8,713 nucleotides of DNA from an uncultured Eubacteriales bacterium (lineage in GTDB: Bacteria > Bacillota_A > Clostridia > Oscillospirales > CAG-272), in contig USTB01000027.1 of assembly GCA_900557635.1 (NCBI GenBank), positions 1 to 8,713 of the forward strand, in the 5' to 3' direction. A program made the translations under genes and the position numbers. Under the pieces are notes generated by a model that saw nothing but the letters and a program-made list of their open reading frames with translations, had not been told where the DNA came from and searched no databases. Every line of letters begins with the position of its first letter. Position 1 is the first letter of the stretch. This document shows positions 6,764 through 8,713 of this stretch, one piece after another.

Positions 6764-6800
6764 GGCAGGTCTGCGTCCGTGGATGCAGGCGTGCCTTTTT
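6764..6800 (+). terminator. leader terminator (attenuator) before the CNNM/CorC-like gene
   Basis: GGCAGGTCTGCGTC (6764-6777) pairs with GATGCAGGCGTGCC (6782-6795) over 14 positions with one G-G mismatch and two wobbles, closing a 4-nt loop, and TTTTT follows (6796-6800). This is a strong intrinsic terminator placed between a consensus promoter and the gene it should express, 52 nt before the TTG start. Such placement implies conditional read-through. I found no clear antiterminator strand upstream that would compete with its first arm. I did not recognise a known riboswitch class in 6680-6763. Confidence 0.75.
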
Positions 6801-6852
6801 GCGTATTTTCGCGGAAAACCGAAATCATCATTATTACATTTGGAGGACTATT

Positions 6853-8202
6853 TTGAACGATCCACTCTTATGGCAGCTCCTGCTGCAAATCCTATTGATC
6901 ATGCTCAACGCCGTATTTGCCTGTGCGGAAATTGCCGTTCTGTCGGTCAACGAAAACAAGCTCGCTCAGCTTACCGAGGAGGGCAACAAGCGCGCCGTCC
7001 GCCTTTCCCGTCTCACCAGTCAGCCCGCAAGATTTTTGGCGACCATTCAGGTAGCAATCACCCTGTCCGGCTTTCTGGGAAGTGCCTTTGCCGCAGACAA
7101 CTTCGCAAATCGACTGTCGGGATGGCTGGTCAACGACCTCCATGTCCCGATCTCGGAGAACACGATCCGCACTGTCTCGGTCATCCTCATCACGCTCATT
7201 CTGTCCTATTTCACCCTGATCTTCGGGGAGCTTGTGCCCAAACGTGTTGCCATGAAAAAGGCAGACCGTCTTGCGCTTGGCATGTCCGCCATGATCACCT
7301 TCATTTCCAAGCTGTTTGCTCCCATCGTCGCCCTGCTCACCGCGTCCACCAACTTGGTACTGCGTATTCTGGGCATCGACCCCAATGCCGAGGAGGACGA
7401 GATCAGCGAGGAGGAAATCAAACTGCTTGTGGATCGCGGCACCGAAAAGGGCATCCTGACCGATGACGAGCAGGAGATCATTCAGAACGTATTTGAATTC
7501 GACGATCTGCCCGTGGGCGAATTCGCGACCCACCGTACCGAGGTCGATCTTCTGTGGATAGACGACTCGCCCGAGCAGTGGGAGACCGTCATCAACGAAA
7601 CGCGTCACTCGATCTACCCCGTTTGCGGTGAGACTGCCGACGAGGTGGTGGGCATTCTGGATGCCAAGGACTTCTTCCGTCTGCGCGACCGTACCAAGGA
7701 GGCGCTGCATCGGTTGGTGCGCCCCGCCTTCTTCGTACCCGAAACCGTAAAGGCGGATCTGCTCTTCCGTCAGATGAAGAAATCCCGCAATCAGTTTGCC
7801 GTGGTGCTGGACGAATACGGCGGCATGGTGGGTATTGTGACCATTTACGATCTTGTGGAACAGCTTCTCGGCGACATAGAGCCGGACGAACCGGGCGAGG
7901 AACAGCTCCCCGAAATCCAGAAAAACGCCGACGGAACATGGAACATCCGCGGATCTGCCACCATGGACGATGTGGCACAGGAGCTGGGTATCAAGCTCCC
8001 CGTTGAGGATTACGAAACCTTCGGCGGCTACGTATTCGGTCTTTACGGTCAGGTACCCGATGACGGAACCACCTTCTCGCTGACAGCCGAGCCGCTTCTC
8101 ATCGACGTTTTAAGCATTCAGGATCACAAGCTGGAAATGGCGCGCGTCACCGTGGAGGAAAAGCAGGACGAGGAAGAAGAAAAAGAGGACGGGCAGGATT
8201 GA
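6853..8202 (+). CDS. CNNM/CorC (HlyC/CorC, DUF21-CBS) family membrane transporter
   Basis: This 449-residue protein of the hemolysin C/CorC/CNNM family includes members implicated in magnesium, cobalt or other cation export, or metal homeostasis. Residues 1 to about 190 are a DUF21/CNNM membrane domain with several hydrophobic segments, an FACAEIAVLSVN helix (22-33) and the conserved GELVPKR at 125-131. Two CBS-type repeats follow, roughly 215-335, containing SIYPVCGETADEVVGILDAK and QFAVVLDEYGGMVGIVT. A CorC_HlyC C-terminal domain comes next (about 350-435, with ETFGGYVFG), then an acidic tail rich in Glu/Asp. The TTG at 6853 is the start: GGAGG lies 6 nt upstream and the product begins right at the first membrane helix. 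An upstream in-frame TTG at 6799 sits in the terminator T-run with no binding site. The length is normal. The gene stands alone between its own attenuated promoter and the purE unit. Confidence 0.92.
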   Translation: MNDPLLWQLLLQILLIMLNAVFACAEIAVLSVNENKLAQLTEEGNKRAVRLSRLTSQPARFLATIQVAITLSGFLGSAFAADNFANRLSGWLVNDLHVPISENTIRTVSVILITLILSYFTLIFGELVPKRVAMKKADRLALGMSAMITFISKLFAPIVALLTASTNLVLRILGIDPNAEEDEISEEEIKLLVDRGTEKGILTDDEQEIIQNVFEFDDLPVGEFATHRTEVDLLWIDDSPEQWETVINETRHSIYPVCGETADEVVGILDAKDFFRLRDRTKEALHRLVRPAFFVPETVKADLLFRQMKKSRNQFAVVLDEYGGMVGIVTIYDLVEQLLGDIEPDEPGEEQLPEIQKNADGTWNIRGSATMDDVAQELGIKLPVEDYETFGGYVFGLYGQVPDDGTTFSLTAEPLLIDVLSIQDHKLEMARVTVEEKQDEEEEKEDGQD

Positions 8203-8262
8203 GCGCCGTCCGATGTAAATGTGAATAATTTTGGCAAAAGACGTAAAAAACCGAAACCGCAA

Positions 8263-8291
8263 TTGACAAAGAATGAAAGCTATGTTATAAT
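8263..8291 (+). promoter_or_regulatory. consensus promoter of the purE transcript
   Basis: TTGACA (8263-8268), 17-nt spacer, TATAAT (8286-8291). Transcription should begin near 8298, about 10 nt ahead of the riboswitch P1 stem. It lies 60 nt downstream of the CNNM/CorC-like gene's stop, and there is no obvious T-run terminator between them. Confidence 0.87.
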
Positions 8292-8307
8292 TACATCGTG
8301 ATATAGA

Positions 8308-8381
8308 TGTTCTTTGTGACTGACGGATAAGTGGAGCATACCACATGAATCAAAGAACAGTTTTACGCCGACCGTCTGGGC
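8308..8381 (+). promoter_or_regulatory. ZTP (ZMP) riboswitch, pfl motif
   Basis: The leader of purE has the hallmarks of the pfl/ZTP aptamer, which senses the purine intermediates ZMP/ZTP that build up when 10-formyl-tetrahydrofolate is short. A perfect 9-bp P1 is formed by TGTTCTTTG (8308-8316) and CAAAGAACA (8351-8359). The conserved GACTGACGG (8318-8326) follows. A GTGG/CCAC hairpin (8331-8334 with 8341-8344) carries the usual ACCACATGAA-like 3' side. After a variable linker comes the conserved CCGACCGTCTGGGC (8368-8381). GACGG and CCGTC are complementary, fitting the long-range contact of this class. purE is a typical target of this riboswitch. Recognition is from remembered consensus rather than a covariance search. 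Confidence 0.9.
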
Positions 8382-8415
8382 ACTCTTATCCTTTGCCGGG
8401 TAAGTGTGCCCTTTT
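8378..8415 (+). terminator. riboswitch expression-platform terminator
   Basis: GGGCACTCTTATCC (8378-8391) pairs with GGGTAAGTGTGCCC (8398-8411) over 14 positions with one T-T mismatch and one wobble, loop TTTGCC, then TTTT. Its first four bases are the conserved GGGC of the aptamer. Ligand binding would hold those bases and prevent the terminator, turning purE on when ZMP/ZTP is high. Confidence 0.85.
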
Positions 8416-8434
8416 GAGTTTTGGAGGTTTTTCC

Positions 8435-8713
8435 ATGAAAAAAATTGCCATCATAATGGGCAGCGACAGCGATCTTCCGATCGTCAAAAAAGCGGCGGAT
8501 ACCCTGTCCGCATTCGGCGTACCCCATGAGGTACATGTTTTTTCGGCGCACCGCACTCCCGCCGAGGCGAAGCAGTTCAGCGAAACCGCACGGGAAAACG
8601 GATTCGGCGCCATCATTGCCGCCGCAGGTATGGCGGCACATTTGGCGGGAGCTATTGCGGCAAATACCACGCTTCCCGTCGTGGGCATTCCGATCCAGTC
8701 AGGCGCAATGGGC
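8435..8713 (+). CDS. purE: PurE, N5-carboxyaminoimidazole ribonucleotide mutase, C-terminus cut off by the window edge
   Basis: The first 93 residues of PurE are present; the family is usually about 160 residues. PurE converts N5-CAIR to CAIR in de novo purine synthesis in the cytoplasm, normally with PurK. Visible motifs are the phosphate/nucleotide-binding MGSDSDLP (residues 8-15), the SAHRTP segment with the catalytic His, and AAAGMAAHLAGAIAANTTLPV leading to the VVGIPIQSG loop. The ATG at 8435 has GGAGG 7 nt upstream. It lies directly behind the ZTP riboswitch, so expression should rise when folate one-carbon units limit purine synthesis. Further pur genes probably follow outside the window. 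Confidence 0.96.
   Translation, partial: MKKIAIIMGSDSDLPIVKKAADTLSAFGVPHEVHVFSAHRTPAEAKQFSETARENGFGAIIAAAGMAAHLAGAIAANTTLPVVGIPIQSGAMG

Noticed and set aside
8187..8211. GGACGG/CCGTCC hairpin at the end of the CNNM/CorC-like gene as a terminator
   Set aside because: The stem is only 6 bp with a 13-nt loop, overlaps the stop codon and has no T-run after it.

Overview
The window looks like a chromosomal segment of a Gram-positive, low-to-mid GC member of the Clostridia, probably a gut Oscillospiraceae/Ruminococcaceae-like lineage. The reasons are strong AGGAGG-type ribosome binding sites, TTG and GTG starts placed by those sites, consensus TTGACA-17-TATAAT promoters, intrinsic terminators, a ZTP riboswitch in front of purE, and a YabE-like G5/3D cell-wall protein. 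The assignment is inferred from gene content only; no marker gene fixes the genus.

Layout. Positions 1-4506, minus strand: a four-gene ABC operon read right to left. It comprises a GldA-like ATPase, a GldF-like ABC-2 permease, a GldG-like auxiliary membrane protein and a DUF4340 protein that runs off the left edge. Junctions are tight (2 nt, 11 nt, then a 20-nt overlap). The GldG-like gene has a one-base frame break near its C-terminus. Positions 4507-4733 hold the operon's leader and a nested hairpin terminator. Positions 4734-5697, minus: a membrane-anchored G5/3D-domain cell-wall protein, also with a frame break inside the 3D domain, driven by its own promoter at 5729-5757.

Positions 5889-6601, plus: a hicAB toxin-antitoxin locus. 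Its promoter carries a perfect 8-bp inverted repeat. The hicA toxin is interrupted by two in-frame TGA codons while the hicB antitoxin is intact. Positions 6645-8202, plus: a consensus promoter, a leader with a possible 16-codon peptide directly followed by a strong intrinsic terminator, then a CNNM/CorC (DUF21-CBS) membrane transporter. Positions 8263-8713, plus: promoter, ZTP riboswitch with terminator, and the start of purE, which runs off the right edge.

Nothing here is a clearly new multi-gene system. The items most worth checking are the disarmed hicA beside an intact, apparently still regulated hicB; the leader peptide/terminator arrangement before the CorC-like gene; and the two frame breaks, one of which lies on a G GGC CCG heptamer. 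No tRNA, rRNA, CRISPR array or insertion sequence was seen.
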